Shown: piece after piece, positions 63,164-64,000 of the stretch | Numbering within the stretch: position 1 is the first letter of the stretch | How the letters are laid out: every line of letters starts with the position of its first letter | Assembly (NCBI GenBank): GCA_036250225.1 | Contig: JAPZLL010000002.1 | Location: 620,001-684,000 of the forward strand | Direction of reading: 5' to 3' | Length of the DNA: 64,000 nt | From: Cercophora sp. LCS_1 | Lineage: Eukaryota; Ascomycota; Sordariomycetes; Sordariales; Lasiosphaeriaceae | Notes under the pieces: model-generated | Told to the model about the DNA's origin: nothing | Database searches by the model: none | Seen by the model: the letters and a program-made list of their open reading frames with translations, nothing else | Translations under genes and position numbers: made by a program

Positions 63164-64000
63164 TTTGTGGGTGATTGTTGATGGGAGTATTTTTATGGGA
63201 TTGTTTGTTTGGAATGCGTAGGTCTTTTAAATGAGCTACAAAAGGCGGTATGAGAGTCAGTTGTGTATGTGGAAAGAGGGAGATCATGGTGTTGTTCTTT
63301 GAGTGCGTGCGAGGTGGTTCAGGAGCGATGATGTCACTGCTTGGTCTGATAGCCCGATAAGGTAACAAACGGCGTTGATGGCGTGGGGGGCAAACAAACA
63401 AACAAACAAACAACCACACTCAAGGATAATGGTGGATGGTTGCGGTTTTAGTGTACTGTGCAGTGTTGAAGGATATTGAATATTGAGAGGCGTTTGGGCA
63501 TATTAATGGTGCCGGAAAGGATGGAGGACAAACCAGTTTGGAAGACTGGACGCAAAGTATGGTCAGCTGGATCTGGTACGCCGTTTCGTATCATATACCT
63601 GCCGGGCAGTAAAGCTTAACTGCAGTACTTTTTTCCAATGGCTCTGTATTACAGCTCTCGGTAAAGCGCAGTTTCCAGTTCTGTGAGACAGATCTTAGGT
63701 ATGAGTTCGGGTCCAAAACGTCGAGGGAGGACAATGGGATAAAGTGTAGAGTATCAGCGATGAATTTACGGAGGGCTCGTTGACTGCATACTGGCGAAAA
63801 CTGAGACTTGTGACGACTACCACTGGGGGTCAGAATCAGATTGATGTTTGTGCAGTTGGTTTACTTCAGCAATGCCGTTCAGGGGTTGAATTGGTACATG
63901 GGCTGGGCCATGAGGGAACTGTTGTTGCGCCGCCACATCACACCACCCACTCCAAATTGCCTACCTAGAAGACCAATTGATCAAGGCAGAAAGCAACCCC
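63164..64000. other. Intergenic to the window edge
   Basis: No gene is supported. The region likely holds the promoter and leader of the small minus-strand ORF. A (CAAA)5 tract is listed separately. Confidence 0.45.
63391..63410 (+). repeat. (CAAA)5 tetranucleotide microsatellite
   Basis: Five perfect CAAA units preceded by a six-G run, about 230 bp upstream of the small minus-strand ORF. Confidence 0.85.

Noticed and set aside
1..64000. Transposons, CRISPR arrays or prokaryotic-type operons
   Set aside because: No transposase, reverse transcriptase, terminal repeats or spaced repeat arrays were seen; gene structure is eukaryotic throughout.

Overview
The window is nuclear chromosomal DNA from a filamentous ascomycete, most likely a Sordariomycete (my judgement from gene architecture and protein resemblance; not proven). 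Evidence: GC-rich coding DNA, many short introns (45-99 bp, one of 248 bp) with GT-AG ends and CTAAC/CTAAT-like branch points, pyrimidine-rich leaders, A-rich contexts before start codons (such as CAAAATG), and single-copy ascomycete housekeeping proteins. Twenty-five protein genes can be supported, 24 of them with confidence. For every spliced gene I summed the exons, and each total is an exact multiple of three, which supports the splice sites.

Layout. 0-14 kb: triple-KH RNA-binding protein (-), CENP-K-like kinetochore protein (+), dUTPase (+), pyridoxal kinase (-), PCNA (-), a vezatin/Inp2-like membrane protein (-) and EMC6 (+). 14-28 kb: GTPBP1/2-type GTPase (-), t-SNARE Sec9 (+), DEAH helicase Dhr2 (+), SDH assembly factor SDHAF3 (+), membrane-anchored Baeyer-Villiger monooxygenase (-), and protein-histidine methyltransferase Hpm1/METTL18 (+). 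28-40 kb: sparse DNA with a GPI-anchored Ser/Thr-rich wall protein (+), a tRNA-like relic, PP2C phosphatase Ptc7 (-), SDH2 (+), an Erd2-family protein with a long acidic tail (-), and a seven-exon LicD/Mnn4-type gene (+). 40-64 kb: CENP-U/Ame1-like protein (+), twin-CX9C protein (-), M1 aminopeptidase (-), enolase (+), a combined Bub1/Mad3 checkpoint kinase (+), AP endonuclease Apn1 (-), a large F-box protein ending in a CaaX box (+), and a small conserved-looking ORF (-).

There is no operon-like or secondary-metabolite cluster. Some themes recur. DNA replication and nucleotide metabolism: dUTPase has two perfect MluI cell-cycle boxes upstream and PCNA has three core matches. Chromosome segregation: CENP-K-like, CENP-U-like and Bub1/Mad3. 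Succinate dehydrogenase: SDH2 and its LYR-motif assembly factor SDHAF3.

I found no clear evidence of a previously undescribed multi-gene system. The observations most worth a second look are the F-box/CaaX protein, the LicD-family gene with 10-nt and 24-nt exons and an altered metal-binding motif, the undivided MADBUB kinase with a pentapeptide repeat, the cell-cycle boxes, four stop-free introns whose lengths are multiples of three, and the tandem hairpins around a tRNA T-arm near 32.2 kb.
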